From Dioscorea cayenensis subsp. rotundata (taxonomy: Eukaryota > Streptophyta > Magnoliopsida > Dioscoreales > Dioscoreaceae), in assembly GCF_009730915.1 (NCBI RefSeq), contig NC_052482.1, forward strand, positions 19,808,345 through 19,872,344: a stretch of 64,000 nt of DNA, given 5' to 3'. A program made the translations under genes and the position numbers. Positions 47,075 to 59,229 of the stretch are shown here, piece after piece (position 1 is the first letter of the stretch; the number at the start of each line of letters is the position of its first letter). The notes under the pieces were generated by a model that was given only the letters and a program-made list of their open reading frames with translations, was not told where the DNA came from and made no database searches.

Positions 47075-47770
47075 CAAACAAAACTTTTTCTTTGTATATA
47101 TATATATATTCTATTCATAATTTGGAGAATTAAAAATTTAAATTGTCTCTTTGACTCCGTAATCTTTGAGACCTCTAACATCGGATTTTGACTACCAATG
47201 TTTTTCCCCTTGTCTAACATTTCATCTAGCAAATATAAATGTATATATTATGTAGACTTTTTTTTTATCTTGACCGCTAAATTATAGGCAACAAATATAT
47301 ATATATTTTTTTGTCTAGTTTATTACATCTAAATATTACGAGTGTGTTAGAGCATGCCACATATTTTGGAGTCTTGTCTTCATAAGAAAAAAAAAAAAAG
47401 CGGTAGTTCAGCATATTCAAGAGAACAAGATCCTAACTTCTTTACTTTATTGTTACATGTCAGCTAATTAGGAGCAAGCTTAATCTTTCTCAGTATGGAC
47501 CTCTCATTTATATGACAAATTTCACAAGATTGAGGCAAAAGCAGACCGGGTACAAAGGACTCATTGAGTGCACAAATGGCCTATCTTTTAGTAAAAAATA
47601 ATTTCATATATAATCACCACTCTTTTAGTATAAATAATTTAAGTAGAGATAATCACCATCCATTTTTCCTCTCATTGACAAGTGGTCAAAAAGACTTATT
47701 TTTATGTTTTTTTTAATTACGATGTGAATAAGCAACCACAAACACACACTTTTTCCAAACACACATATTT
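47075..47770. repeat. Duplicated 3' flank, copy 2 (pairs with 43525-44440)
   Basis: This flank matches 43525-44440 with small indels. It lacks both the 2.7-kb block and the 43920-44150 segment found in copy 1. A degenerate tRNA-like stretch follows at about 47810-47885. Confidence 0.75.
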
Positions 47771-47944
47771 TTATTATTACACTTTAAATATATTGACAAA
47801 GAGTTAAATTTTCGATTCCCCTCCTAAGAGTCAAATGCTTTAACCGTTGGCTATTACGGTTGTGCCACACTATATTACTATATTATTTTGTGTAATTACC
47901 ATATATTATGTCATTTTTCTATAAAATCACAATTTAATATGGAG

Positions 47945-48128
47945 GCCAACGACCATTCTGATTACATGGCGTCAGTGCACTCTGCATAGAGGGTGTTCGC
48001 CTCGAGTGTCGAGCGTGGTTCCCCGAATTCGATCCCCATCTCGCGCAAGGTGAGGGCACGGTTCAGTGCTGAGCACGGCTCCCTCACGTGTTCGTCTCTG
48101 GGTTCCGGCGCTTGTCGTCTTTCTCAAA
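47945..48128 (+). mobile_element. tRNA-derived SINE, 184 bp, with 14-bp target duplication
   Basis: Flanked by AATTTAATATGGAG on both sides (47931-47944 and 48129-48142), a perfect 14-bp duplication typical of LINE-driven retroposition. The body is GC-rich. It contains an A-box-like 'tggcgtcagtgcac' and a B-box-like 'gaattcgatcccca', and it ends in a short 'tctcaaa' tail. There is no coding frame. The polymerase III promoter assignment is by motif only. Confidence 0.65.
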
Positions 48129-48197
48129 AATTTAATATGGAGCGAACATCCTCATCCTCCTCTCTGTATAACCTTTGAACAAGTGAGAGAATAATAT

Positions 48198-48297
48198 GAT
48201 ACCAAAGAGTATAAACCAGCGATATTGGCCTCACTGTATAAGACGTTGATACCAAAGAGTATAAACCAGCGATATCGGCCTCACTATATAAGGCGTT
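48198..48297 (+). repeat. Two-copy 50-bp tandem repeat
   Basis: 'gataccaaagagtataaacc' starts at 48198 and 48248, and the 50-bp units are nearly identical ('ttggcctcactgtataagac' against 'tcggcctcactatataaggc'). Function unknown. Confidence 0.7.
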
Positions 48298-48488
48298 TGT
48301 GTGGGATTTAAGATCCTAGAGTTCATTTGGACGTGGAGGTGATCACGAATCCCCAATTGTGAGTGTGAGCTGATAACCCGAATCCCGTGTTATTTGATAA
48401 AGATGTACAGATTAGACAATCAAATTCTCGGTATGTATATATGCCTTGACTATCTATCTATATCTTATTAGATTATTAGTTTATATAA

Positions 48489-48725
48489 TTTTTTTTTTTT
48501 ATAAGGTGGATAAACCACAAATACATTAAAAACGAAATATATAAAATAAAGAAGATTCAAAATAAAGAGTACAAATACAGTTACACAAAAAAAACAACAA
48601 ATTCACTAGAAGTGGAATAGAAGAAAAAAAAGAACAAGGTTTCTAGGAGAAGAGAGCGTTTCCTCCGAGAATATTAACCCATGATGATGCTGAAACTAGC
48701 TAATGACATCCTCGTCGTAAGGTTG
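48489..48725 (-). mobile_element. LINE 3' tail (truncated copy)
   Basis: A T-run followed by 'ggtggataaaccacaaatac' and a purine-rich 3' UTR-like stretch has the same tail design as the LINE copies at 33665 and 36690. It is read on the minus strand. No coding part remains. Confidence 0.5.
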
Positions 48726-48903
48726 TTTTTAAAATTAAGTTAGTAACGTTTATATATATATATATATATATATATCAATACAGAGAACTACCATAATATC
48801 CTCATATGCAGATGCACAAGCGCAGAAAGAATTGCAAGCTACCAAAAAATTAATTAACATTGGAATTGATTGATTACATGAAACTCCAACGCCAAAGAAA
48901 CTC

Positions 48904-51900
48904 TCACAAATATGCATAAAGAACTTGATTCCAAGTGTCTGGAACTCCAGGCAAACACCAATGTATGCAATCAGCATAACGTTTGGGGTTAGCTTTTTGT
49001 TTTCTAGTCAACTTTTGTCCCCCTGTTTCAGTATACACAGATACATGACCATCAATTCTATATTCTGAGAGTTGTGTTATGTTTACTATTGTTACTGGAA
49101 CTCTCATTTTCTCTATAATGTTTGACACTACTTCCATCAACTGTTTATTAGAACCACTTCCCCAATGTCCCCTTTTCATCACCGGTTTTGTTTCATTATA
49201 GCATTTGATTCCCTTCTCATTGCCCCAATCTGCACTCCTGCATTATCATTGCAGGAAAGCAAGATCTATTAGTCAATATATATATATGAATTAAAAATAT
49301 GGATAAATCATATTTTATTTTTAAAAAAAAACGTCAAGTATATATGTGGATACAAATTTTTTTAACATACCCATAAACCACTTATATTAAAAACATAAGA
49401 TAAAATGTAATAAATATAAAAGATTAGTGAAAAAAAACAAAAGTGTGGGACAAACAAGAAAAAATCTTTAAGGAGTTAAGGACATCGGTGAGCATTCTAA
49501 AGGAGGAAACGCGACCTTGTAGAATGAGCAAATGAAATTTTTAATTTCTTTTTTAATTATAACAAAGGATAAATTTAATTTAACTTAAAAATTAAAGTAA
49601 TTTTTTTTAATAAATTAGTGATTTATTTATTTTTTTTAAAAAAATTAAAGTAAAAAAAAATTGCATATAATATATTTAGACAACAACATTTCATTTGAGT
49701 TTTCTTTCATAAATTAATTTAAAAATCAAATCACATGAATGCAAGGAACACTTGAAGAAACAGAGACATACCTCATGTGAGCAGGGGACATGGTAATGAA
49801 GAAAACTCTTGTGAGGTTTGGGTCTATATTTGAGTCAACCCAATTGGCCCATGTCTTCATGCCAAGTCTATAGGCAAATACAATATCAAGTTCTTCATTC
49901 CCTTCATCACCATTTGAAAATGATCCCCACCTACATTTAGTTTTATTTTAACAATTCAACAAAGTTCCTTAAATAAATAAATAAATTCTAAGTTATATAT
50001 ATATGAAGAATTGATAACTTACACAGATTTGAGCTTATGTCCAGTCATCCACCAAACATAAGTGTTAAAGACCAAGATATCAACTCCAACCCAATTCTTT
50101 GCATGCTTTGCTATTGAATCCACATGAAGGATTCTTTTAGTTGTGTCTGTGATTATAGGAAGATCAGAGTTTGATTCAATGAGGAATGGTGCCCAATAGA
50201 ACTCCACTGTTGCATTGAACTCCTATATATCCATTAAAACAACATAAATAATAATATTATTATAAACCAGTAAAATTAAGTTGGTCCTTTATTTTAACAT
50301 ACCCCACATAAATTATAAAAGAGAAAATAAAATTCATTAATTAGTTATCCTTTATAGAATTTTATAGTGTTTTCAATAAGAATAGATGTATTTAAATTAG
50401 TGGTGTCAAACCAGCCGGTCCGGGCCCACACGGCCCATGCACTATGCGTGCTCAGGCCGGCACGGCCCGTTTAGAAATCATGCCGGGCCGGCACAACCCG
50501 CCAACCACCAAGGTCGGCCCAGCACGTGGTCCGACCCAGTTATATTATATTTATATTTTTTATTTTAAAACCCCAAAAATATAAAAAAATACTCTAAAAT
50601 TGCTAAAAAAATATAAAAAAAATATACTAAAATTCAAAAACATAGAACTAAAAACCTTATTGATTAAAAAACAAAAAATATACAAAAGAAAAAGAAAAAA
50701 CTTACATTTGGCATGCCGGGCCATGTTGGCCCGAAACAGGCTGCGGGCCGTGCCGGCCCGTGGGCCGCAAACCCCTAGCCCAACACGGCCCGGGGTATGG
50801 GCCGTGCCTGGCCCGAGCACGGTACTGTAGCACCGTGCTTGGGCTAAGCAAGACCCAACTCGTGCCGGGCCATGCAGGGCCCGGGCCGGCACGACCCATT
50901 TGACACCACTAATTTAAATACATAACATTATTTTAAAGAAAAGGGTATTAATTTATCAAGCTCTCTGCAAGTAGCTTGAGCTCGATTTTAAAGTTACAAA
51001 TTAATTTTGAGCTTGCTTGAGCCTAGACTGGTTTAATCGCTCCAAATATATTAATATAATATTGTACAATTAAGACACATGCAATGCTTATTATACAAAC
51101 CCAAGAGAAAAATGTAAATAATAGTTATTTAAAATATTATATAAAACTTGTATTGTTACTTACATTGAACATATTTCAATTTTGAGATGTACTTTACCAG
51201 GTTTGAATTGTCAAAATTATAATCAAGTTCAATTCAAACAAATATCTTCAAGCTAGTTTCAAGCTCATACAATGCTTAAGAGTTCATGAAATGAACCAAA
51301 TTCAAGCGAGGCTCAAGTCAAGCCTAACCTGATTTAGCCTAGCTTGTCTACTACTCTGTTTTGTTATGTTTTCATGATGTAATTATTTTTTTTTTAATAA
51401 TAGATGACAAGTGTTCTTTTTATATGAATATAAACAGTATCGAACAGTACTAGAATCCGAATATACAATATATGTATAGTATGATAATAGTATAAAATCC
51501 ATAGTGAACAATATATGAACAGTACGGTCGGGGAGGGATTTGAACCCATGGCCTCCCCCTTATACTTTGGTGTAATTATTTGTTTTTGATTTTTAGTTGT
51601 CTTTTATTGTGTTTTGTTTTTTAAATGAATAAATCATAACTTCATTGAAATAAAAGACAGGAAACACAAATAGAACAGAACCAGAGAAAAAAAAAATAAA
51701 AATATCTCTCACCAAAAGTGAAGCGTTGAGAAAATAAAAGAAAACAGAATGTGTAAGTCTAACCGGCGAAGTCCACTGTTTTATTTTGTACTTTCTCACA
51801 TTCAGAGTGTTCCAATGTTGATTTTTATTTTACTAAACTGTTGTATTTTTTTTTAATCTAAGCAATTTATCCTTTTTTTTTAAAAAAAAAAAATTACCTT

Positions 51901-52606
51901 AGCTCCGAAAACAGCTAAAGAGCGGGTTGATCTATTCATAAACTTTTGATCTTCTGGTATTCCAGCTTGCAACATGCAAACAAATGAGAGCCATTGTCCT
52001 CTCTGAAGTGAATCCCCTACAAACATCATCCTCTTTCCTCTCAACTTCTCAAGAACAACTCTTGCATTAAACCTGTCATTCATTTTTTTTTTTACCCATT
52101 ATAATTAATCATTCAATTCATCAAAGTTTTAACTAATGAAATCTAGAATCAAGCACAAAACCTTGGTAAAGTACAGTCATCAAGTTGCCATTCCCAGTGT
52201 AAGAAATCTTTATCTTTCCTTCCATGGCTTTGGCATGCTACTTGTTTTTCAATGTAAGGACATGTCTGTTCAGTGTAGGGTGGTTCCATTGAACTATTGA
52301 ACACCCATTGCCCATCCATTACTTGACACTCACTTGGATTGAATCCAATCTTATCTTCATCTATCAACTCATCTTTCCTCATGGATTTCTCTTTCTCCTC
52401 TGATCATAAACAAGAACACAATGCATGCATGCATGAATGCTTAGAAAATAAATTAAAATAAAATAAAGGTTTGAGGATCAAAGTTTAGTGATGAAAGTAC
52501 CGGTAAGAAACCGAAGATCCTCCGTAAAGATCACCCCGGAAAATGCCACGGCACTGATGATGATGGCCATAAGGGATAGAGGGAGCTTCCCCTTTGAAAG
52601 CTTCAT
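48904..52606 (-). CDS. TBL33-like xylan O-acetyltransferase (TRICHOME BIREFRINGENCE-LIKE), six exons
   Basis: Exons 52606-52501, 52399-52162, 52072-51898, 50222-50023, 49930-49772 and 49237-48904 join in frame to 403 residues. Residues about 8-27 (LPLSLMAIIISAVAFSGVIF) form a signal anchor for a type II Golgi protein. The TBL domain follows, with ECQVMDGQWVFN and ACQSHGRKDKDFLHWEW. Next is MMFVGDSLQRGQW (GDS motif with the catalytic Ser, residue about 136). FYWAPFLIESNSD and FNTYVWWMTG come after, and ADCIHWCLPGVPDTWN supplies the DxxH motif (residue about 382). The wording is closest to the TBL31-35 clade, which adds O-acetyl groups to xylan from acetyl-CoA in the Golgi. Intron 3 (1.7 kb) contains a hAT element, a SINE and a LINE tail. 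The gene looks intact. Confidence 0.95.
50398..50911. mobile_element. hAT MITE with perfect 8-bp target duplication, in a TBL intron
   Basis: The ends TAGTGGTGTCAAA and TTTGACACCACTA are perfect inverted repeats, flanked on both sides by ATTTAAAT (50390-50397, 50912-50919). Subterminal GC-rich blocks ('cgggccggcac') contrast with an AT-rich middle. About 514 bp, non-coding. Confidence 0.9.
51388..51567 (-). mobile_element. SINE in a TBL intron, with A-tail and 13-bp target duplication
   Basis: On the minus strand the body starts near a B-box match (GGGTTCAAATCCC) within 'ggccatgggttcaaatccct' and ends in an A-run. The flanks TGATGTAATTATT and TGGTGTAATTATT (51375-51387, 51568-51580) match at 12 of 13 bases. 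The head is short, with no clear A-box, so the copy is probably 5'-truncated or from a different family than the one at 47945. Confidence 0.65.
51605..51785 (-). mobile_element. LINE 3' tail in a TBL intron
   Basis: 'ttgttttttaaatgaataaa' followed by 'tcataacttcattgaaataa' and purine-rich sequence matches the LINE tail motif found at 36690, in the same orientation. No coding part. Confidence 0.45.
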
Positions 52607-53119
52607 CGAAAAACCGATGTTTAATTTTTTTTCGTACTAAGTATCTAGGTTTTTTTATTAAGTTTTCTTGTTGAGATATAGATTGAGGAGTGGAAAAAGG
52701 TTTGCCTTAATTTTGTGGAGTAAGAGTGAAGGCAAAGCCATGTATGTGGTGATGAATTATATGATAATCTCTCTCAACAACTTCTTATTCCTTTTTCCTT
52801 TTCTTTTAAATGCTCCTGTTGATCATACCTTAAATTAAGTAATAAAATTCCTGTTTGTTGGTAGTGTTTCTTGATTTCTAAGGTTAACATCTCACCAATC
52901 ATCTGGTTATGCATTCTTTTCAAGAACTATATCTATATGTTGCCAATTAAATATAAGCTTTTTAGATTCAAATATATTCTTAGATACTTCAACATTAACT
53001 ATAACTAGCTAAATGCACAGAATAAAAATGAAAGTTACATTAAGAACACACACTTATATAAATTTATCTACTTTTAAATACAGTTATCGACGAAATTGCA
53101 CAACAAGAAAGAAAAAAAT

Positions 53120-54186
53120 TCAGAAAAACAATGCATTATAAAACAATTGATTCCAGGTATCAGGCAAGCCAGGCAAACACCAGTGGCTACAATCTGCAGA
53201 CCGGTCCGGGTTCGCCCGTTGGTGGGGGCTGAGTACGCCGCTGTAAACCGATGGATGAGCATCTTTTCGGAGCTCGGAGAGCCTGGTAATGTCTAGGAAG
53301 TAAGCTGAATGTTTCATTGCTTTTATCACTCCATTGAGAACTTTCATTTGATCAGGATAGATGCCAGAGTAGTTAAAACCCAGCACTGGTAATTTTTCTC
53401 CATAGCAGTTCTTTGACACTGGATCATTCCACTCTGCAGCACTATTCAACAGCAAATATATATTTGAATTAATTCTTTTTTTTATAATATAGACATGTCA
53501 CCCAAAACACATACTACATTAGAAGAGAGTCGAACTCTCAATTTCCCGCATGAGAATTAAATGGTTTAACATCTCGGCTATTGCTGCAATGGCATTTCGA
53601 TCAATTGATTCTATGATCCTGACTATCAAATTTAAAGGGTAATAATTTCACATAAAAGGGCTGTGATCAGTAAATAAGACCTCTTTTTTCTTAAAGGAAA
53701 AGTCCACTTTATGTGCCTTTGCATTTGATGAGTGGAAAGCAGAGGATGAGAGCAAAATCATTGATTGGTGGCCCAGATGGCAGATGAGAAATTTAGTATT
53801 CCCAAATTGGTCCCCTTGTGAAAGAAATGTATGAAAATTTGACAAACATAAGTTGAAGCCAGACACAATTAGGTTAAAAAATTCAATTAGTTGTAAAAAA
53901 TAATCACTTTTAATCTTCACTTTAAAAACATCTCTTAGGCCCAACGGAATTATATATATATACATATATACACAGAGAGAGAGGTGGTACTTGTAATGAG
54001 TTGGAGAGGTGGACTGGAAGAAGACTTTGGTTGTATTCATGTTGATATTAAGGTCAACCCAGTTAGCCCAAGTGCTCATCCCTCTTTGGAAGGCAACCAA
54101 CCTGTCCATGTCTACGTAGTATGCTCCTCCATCTCCCATGTAATCCCACCTACAACCATGACAACTCAAAAACCCTAATAGTCACA

Positions 54187-54223
<37 letters not shown>

Positions 54224-55066
54224 GCCGATGTAAGATATATACCCTTGAAGAGATCCTTTGTGACTCCACCAATGGCCGGAGTTAAAAGAGAGAACATCAA
54301 CTCCTTTCCAAGCTTCCCCATTTACCGACATTCGGTCAAGCCTGAGAATCCTCCTCCCTTTGATGACATCAATGTCTACAAGATAAGGTGCTCTATAGAA
54401 AGCTATTGCCACTCCATACTCCTGTTGTTTAATTTGTCAAAATTCACATATATATATTAAGTTTGGATCTCTCATTCTCTCATTTTATGAGCTTAAGTTT
54501 AAGATTGGGTACCAAGAAGTTGAAGGTGGAAAGAGGGTCTCCTGTGATTAGTTGTGTTGGAGATTGGTTTGGCAAGTCTGCATGTATCATGCACAGTAAG
54601 GACTGCCATTGATTCCGGCCAAGTGAATCTCCCACAAACATCACCTTCTTGTTCCTCATCCTCTCAAGAAAATCAATTCCATTGAATCTATACAAACATT
54701 TATCAAAGTTATTAAATTATTAATAATATATAAACTTATATATATATATATATAAATTCCTACCTTGGAAGGTCACAGGCAGAAGGCTTCCACCGGAAAA
54801 TGAAGGTAGTCGGAGTCCGGGCGACCGAATAACTTGCAGTTGAACTGAGGATCAATGAAGGGGCAACTAGATTTGTAGAGGGGATAGGACTCATCATGGA
54901 GCCAACTTCCAGTGAAGACATTGCAGACTTTTCGGTTAAGGATGAGGCCCGGTCCTCGTCTTCGAGGTTCATCGTGCCGCCTTCTTAGCATTGCGGTGGC
55001 TACCGGAGGTCCGGTGAGGTCTTGAATGAAAAATAAAGAGAGTAAAAGCACTGAAACAGGTCCCAT
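53120..55066 (-). CDS. PMR5/TBL38-45-like acetyltransferase gene, five exons, one frameshift in exon 1
   Basis: Exons 55066-54764, 54687-54513, 54421-54243, 54149-53991 and 53441-53120 share their splice design with the TBL gene next door (exon 175 bp with the GDS motif in both). The protein starts [17 protein letters not shown] (signal peptide). It has [32 protein letters not shown] and [17 protein letters not shown] (GDS). [15 protein letters not shown] and [11 protein letters not shown] follow, and [18 protein letters not shown] supplies the DxxH. After DYLHF the frame is lost: the A-run at 54797-54800 (TTTT on the coding strand) has one base too many. Without it [11 protein letters not shown] follows and the total is 378 residues, normal for the family. 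All other exons are clean, so a sequence error or a very recent mutation is likely. These proteins O-acetylate wall polysaccharides. Confidence 0.85.
53515..53595 (-). mobile_element. tRNA-like SINE head in a TBL intron
   Basis: On the minus strand 'atagccgagatgttaaacca' resembles an A-box region. 'gagagttcgactctcttc', about 35 bp later, resembles a B-box and T-arm. The spacing is that of a tRNA-derived SINE head. No target duplication was defined. Confidence 0.4.
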
Positions 55067-55099
55067 ATTGGTAAGGAATGAAGTAGTACTGAAATGAGG

Positions 55100-57960
55100 A
55101 TCTTTGGTTTGTGTAAGTTAGGGAGATTCTATGATATATAATATCATGTAGCTCAAGAAGAAACAGAGAGTTATGTGGATAATATGGAAGTTGTGAAGGT
55201 GGTGTGCATGTGAGGTTAGATAGGAATTCACGTGAGATGGAAGTCTAGTTAGGGACCTTAGGGTGGTGAAAAAAAAAACCAAAAGGTTTAGTTTTCATTG
55301 GCTTTAATGGTGTCCTTGGGTCGGTGGGGATCTTCATTGAGAGATGTGACTCTTCTGGATGGATTCCGTGGTGATTGGTGGAGTTAACTGGTTTAATCTC
55401 CGGTTTGATAAAGTTTTACTTTTGGTATATTTGGAGTTTTATTGTGTTGAATTCTGAGTTCATTTGATTTGATATCTAAGTCACCTAAAAGTGGAAGTGC
55501 CTTTGGTCCGTCCAATAGCATGATTTTATTAAAAAAAAAAAAAAAACTTGTTTGCGGAATTGGGATGTTGATTGCTCAAATTCAAAACGTACTGAATACA
55601 ATGATACCACAAGTCCTAACTTTGAATGTGGGCTTGCAGAGCAATCACCGTATTAACTGAGTGCCACAGATTTTGATTTTGAGTGTGAGCTTACAATGCT
55701 TGCTTACTAATCTCCGTATTGGCAGAGTGAGAATATAAAGATGAACCATTATTAATTGTCTCATGTGTACACGTCCTTGAATGTATTTGTGCTCGTCACA
55801 TTCCAGGTAAAAAAAAAAGGAAAGTTTGTTAGTTATTGAGAGCAAAATATTCTCTTTATTAAAAATTCTCTTTTTAAAATTAATACTATCATATACTATA
55901 CATGGATTACATGAGTTATTATCACCGATCGATCATTAAACAAACCGGCAGGTTAACCAATGGCATTCAATTTTTTTGAGGCAATAAATATGTCAATCCA
56001 AGTAGACCAAAACTCATTTATATCAGATATGAGCCTGCCTAACACAAATCAAGCCAAACATCAAAGACCTCTAATTAGTAAAATCAAGTTCATCCTACAA
56101 CATATTGGCTTTGATTCAAGGCCTCAAAATGCACATATAACACCAAACATTGAAACTTCAAAGTGGAGTACTGTTTAGATACATGCAATATATAGTGTGA
56201 CTGTGTGACAATTTGGCTTCCTTATCTCAAAAGTTTAAAACCTTCATGTGACCTTTGTGGCATTGCTCTCTGTGGGGCTATCATGTCCTTTATGTAGGAG
56301 CACCAAGTGATGGCACAATAGTTGTTTCACTCCCTTGCATTGAATACACAGTCCAATTGTTCTTTGTTCATTAGTGCTTTAATAAACCCACCAGTTTTGG
56401 GAGCTCATCAATCCTATCTTCATGTTTTTGATTCTTTTTTTCAGTCCCTGCATAAAGAACAAAAACACATATAACATCAGGTTACCCTTGATACATAATA
56501 ACAGAAGCTTGAAAGTAGCTTGCCATCAAACATTTCCTGGAATTCAATGGAAGAGACTGTAGATCAGTTCACAAATATTGCAGTTTAGCTGCATTTCTTT
56601 TTTTCTTTTTATTAGCATTATCATCTCAATGCGAACATCTCATTACTATCAAAGAAGCACTGAAAAAAAAAAACATATGTAAACAAGAACAAAAGAGTTA
56701 AAGACATTCCTCTGTACTGACCTGCAGACTGCTGGTTGATGAAGTTATAAGACATTCCTTTTTTCCAGTAATCATATCAAAACTCTGAAATTTCAACAAT
56801 GTTGTAAGTATATGGATAAATACATTGAACAAAATGAGAAAATGTAAATTTGATAACACAATGGAGTATAATAGCTTAAAATCAAGTCTTGAGTAATCAA
56901 TGCATATTGAGCTCCCCTGCTTTACCTTTAAATTCTTGGAAATCAAGATTAGAAAGATGATTCACCTTTTACCGACATGATTAATGCTTCCATTAGTGAT
57001 CACTGCACGCTACAATTAATGCTTCCAATTGTGATCCAAATTGGCACATGGTTTGTTCTATAGTCTCTTCAAAACAGCCCACCAACTTTCCAAGGCTAAT
57101 TGGGGGTTGTAAATCAGTCCACAAACACTGCAGCTTAGCATTAACATCTCAGGAGACAAATACAATATCAAGCAAACACTGAAACACAAAGCACTAGCTT
57201 GAGACTAAAATCGGTAGACAAGATTACCATATTTAAGAAACTCATCAGTGCTGACCTGCAGGTACACCAAGGTACAAAGCTTTTACAACATTCTTCTTTT
57301 TGCTAGTTATCATATCGAAAGCCTGAATTCTTGCATCAATTGACCAATACAGACACAGCATCCATTTTGATTGCAACAATGGTGCAAGTATACAGGTAAA
57401 TATGTTATGGCATTATGAAAGAAACGTAAATAGGATAGCTTGAAAAAGCATGGAGTAATAAGAGAATGTCGTCTATGTGCATGCAACAACTCTGGATTCT
57501 TGCTAGTTCAGAATAGGTGATTTACCTGATACTGGAATCAGCAGACACAACAAACGAGACCAATTTGACCCTTATAATAGTGATCAAAGTAAGCTAAGGC
57601 AAAGCAAGCTGTTAAAAATGAACTAAGTCAACAATAAAAACAGCGCCCACAGCCTGCAATTCATGAGGCTAAACACGGCCACTAGAAGCCTATCTAAATT
57701 TGGAATATTGAGATTACCATGGGAAGGCTAATCGAAAAAAAAACAAATTAAAACCTCCTGAAATTGAGAAAGAGCAAGTAGCACATGAATAGAAATAACC
57801 AAAACAATCTCAGCACATGGTGATACGTCCAGGCTCAGTCCAGAGCATCTGAATGGCCTCATGGCTTGTTTTATATTCTTTCCAAAGGCCAAATACAACT
57901 ACCGTCTTATAGAGACAGCACATTAAACACCAAAGTCCATCTATCTCAGTAAATGCATAT
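55100..57960. other. Intergenic DNA between the TBL and MTP1 genes
   Basis: No conserved coding frame. Two related stretches, near 56720-56785 and 57255-57320 ('ctgacctgca...catatc'), suggest an old local duplication. Two similar 'gatccaaattggc'/'gtgatcactgcacgc' phrases lie at about 57000. The part adjoining 57964 should contain the MTP1 3' UTR. Confidence 0.4.
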
Positions 57961-57963
57961 AGC

Positions 57964-59229
57964 CTACGCACGTTCAATCTGAATGGTAACATGACTAATA
58001 TTATACTCCCTCCTAATATATCCTATCACCTTATCAAGGACATGTTCAGCATCAGCCTCAGGTGTGATCGTCACATGGCATGCAAGCAGCACTTTCCCCA
58101 CAGTTATAGCCCAGATGTGCAGTTCATGAATGGCCACAACATCGTCCATCTCACAGAGTCCGTTCTCAAGTCTGGTCGCATCAATCTCCCTAGGAGTGCT
58201 CTCCATGAGCACCTCAAGTATGTTCCTCAGCATTTTGATGGTAGTTGTAAGTACGATCACTGAGAAGACAAGAGTGCATATCAAATCAATGATCGTCCAT
58301 TTGGGATAAGCCCAAATGATTGCACCTCCAATCATCACTCCAATGCTCTGGAAACAGTCACCAAGGACATGAAGATAAGCGCTGTGAACATTGATGTTAC
58401 GCTGATTAGCTTTCTTTCCATCTGAACTGCCCTTCTCAGAATCAGAATGCTTCAAAAGAGGTTCATGAACATCCTTTTTGTCCTCCCTTGAGTGATGGTG
58501 ATGAGTTGAGAAGCTAACTGAATGGCCATGCTCCCCAACATGGTCATGGTCATGGTCATCATGATGGTGAGAGTGATAATCACCAGATTTCTCATGTCCA
58601 TGGCTGTGTTTGTCATGGCCATGCCCACCGTGACCATGGCTATGTCCAGCATGGCCATGCCCATGCCCACCATGGCCATGATCATGACCCAGCAAAACAG
58701 CCATGATGATGTTTACAACCAAGCCGAAGGTTGAGACAGCAAACATCAAGAAACCCTGGACCTCACCACTCGGATTTATCATTCTGGAAATGGCCTCGAA
58801 AACCAAAATACCAGTCAAGAGCCATATCAGCTGAATAGAAACCAAAGCTCCAAGAATTTCAATCCGGAAGAAACCATATGACTGACGTGGAGTTGCCTCC
58901 CAGCCCGATGCCCAGAGAGAGAACAACGAGATGGCAAAGGCAGCAACATCCGAGAGAAGATGGGCAGCATCAGTCAAGATTGCAAGACTGTTCGCTTTGA
59001 TGCCACCAATGACTTCTACACTCATAAATATGATGCACAGAATGACGGCAATGATAAGCTTTCTCATGGATGCTGATCTTTCTTTTGAATCTTTTAAGGT
59101 GGACTTGGAATCAGAGAAATCACATGCAGCACCTCCACAAATCCTCCGACCACCCAAACTAGACACTCCAGCAGGCATATCCACAGTTACTTCAATTATC
59201 TGAGAAGATTGGGAAGTCTGTCCTTCCAT
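57964..59229 (-). CDS. MTP1: MTP1-type vacuolar zinc transporter (Zn-CDF family)
   Basis: Uninterrupted coding exon, 421 residues. Cation diffusion facilitator: six membrane spans with the paired zinc-site motifs TDAAHLLSD (His90, Asp94, second span) and HVLGD (His287, Asp291, fifth span). Between spans IV and V is a long cytosolic His-rich loop (about residues 182-246, repeated HGHG, HSHGHG and HDHDH units), which distinguishes MTP1/ZAT from other CDFs and tunes zinc selectivity. The C-terminal domain has [19 protein letters not shown] and ends [10 protein letters not shown]. Role: Zn2+/H+ antiport into the vacuole for zinc storage and tolerance. A splice acceptor (AG at 59230-59231) directly precedes the ATG, and the 5' UTR continues after a 1.4-kb intron. 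Intact. Confidence 0.97.
   Translation of the reverse strand: MEGQTSQSSQIIEVTVDMPAGVSSLGGRRICGGAACDFSDSKSTLKDSKERSASMRKLIIAVILCIIFMSVEVIGGIKANSLAILTDAAHLLSDVAAFAISLFSLWASGWEATPRQSYGFFRIEILGALVSIQLIWLLTGILVFEAISRMINPSGEVQGFLMFAVSTFGLVVNIIMAVLLGHDHGHGGHGHGHAGHSHGHGGHGHDKHSHGHEKSGDYHSHHHDDHDHDHVGEHGHSVSFSTHHHHSREDKKDVHEPLLKHSDSEKGSSDGKKANQRNINVHSAYLHVLGDCFQSIGVMIGGAIIWAYPKWTIIDLICTLVFSVIVLTTTIKMLRNILEVLMESTPREIDATRLENGLCEMDDVVAIHELHIWAITVGKVLLACHVTITPEADAEHVLDKVIGYIRREYNISHVTIQIERA

Noticed and set aside
47810-47885. tRNA gene or SINE
   Set aside because: Only a degenerate B-box-like stretch, no cloverleaf and no target duplication.
53648-54169. 173-residue minus-strand open frame
   Set aside because: It is the fourth TBL exon read through into the intron; the exon ends at a GT at 53990.
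58452-58734. Met-rich open frames on both strands
   Set aside because: Shadows of the MTP1 His-rich loop (CAT/ATG repeats).
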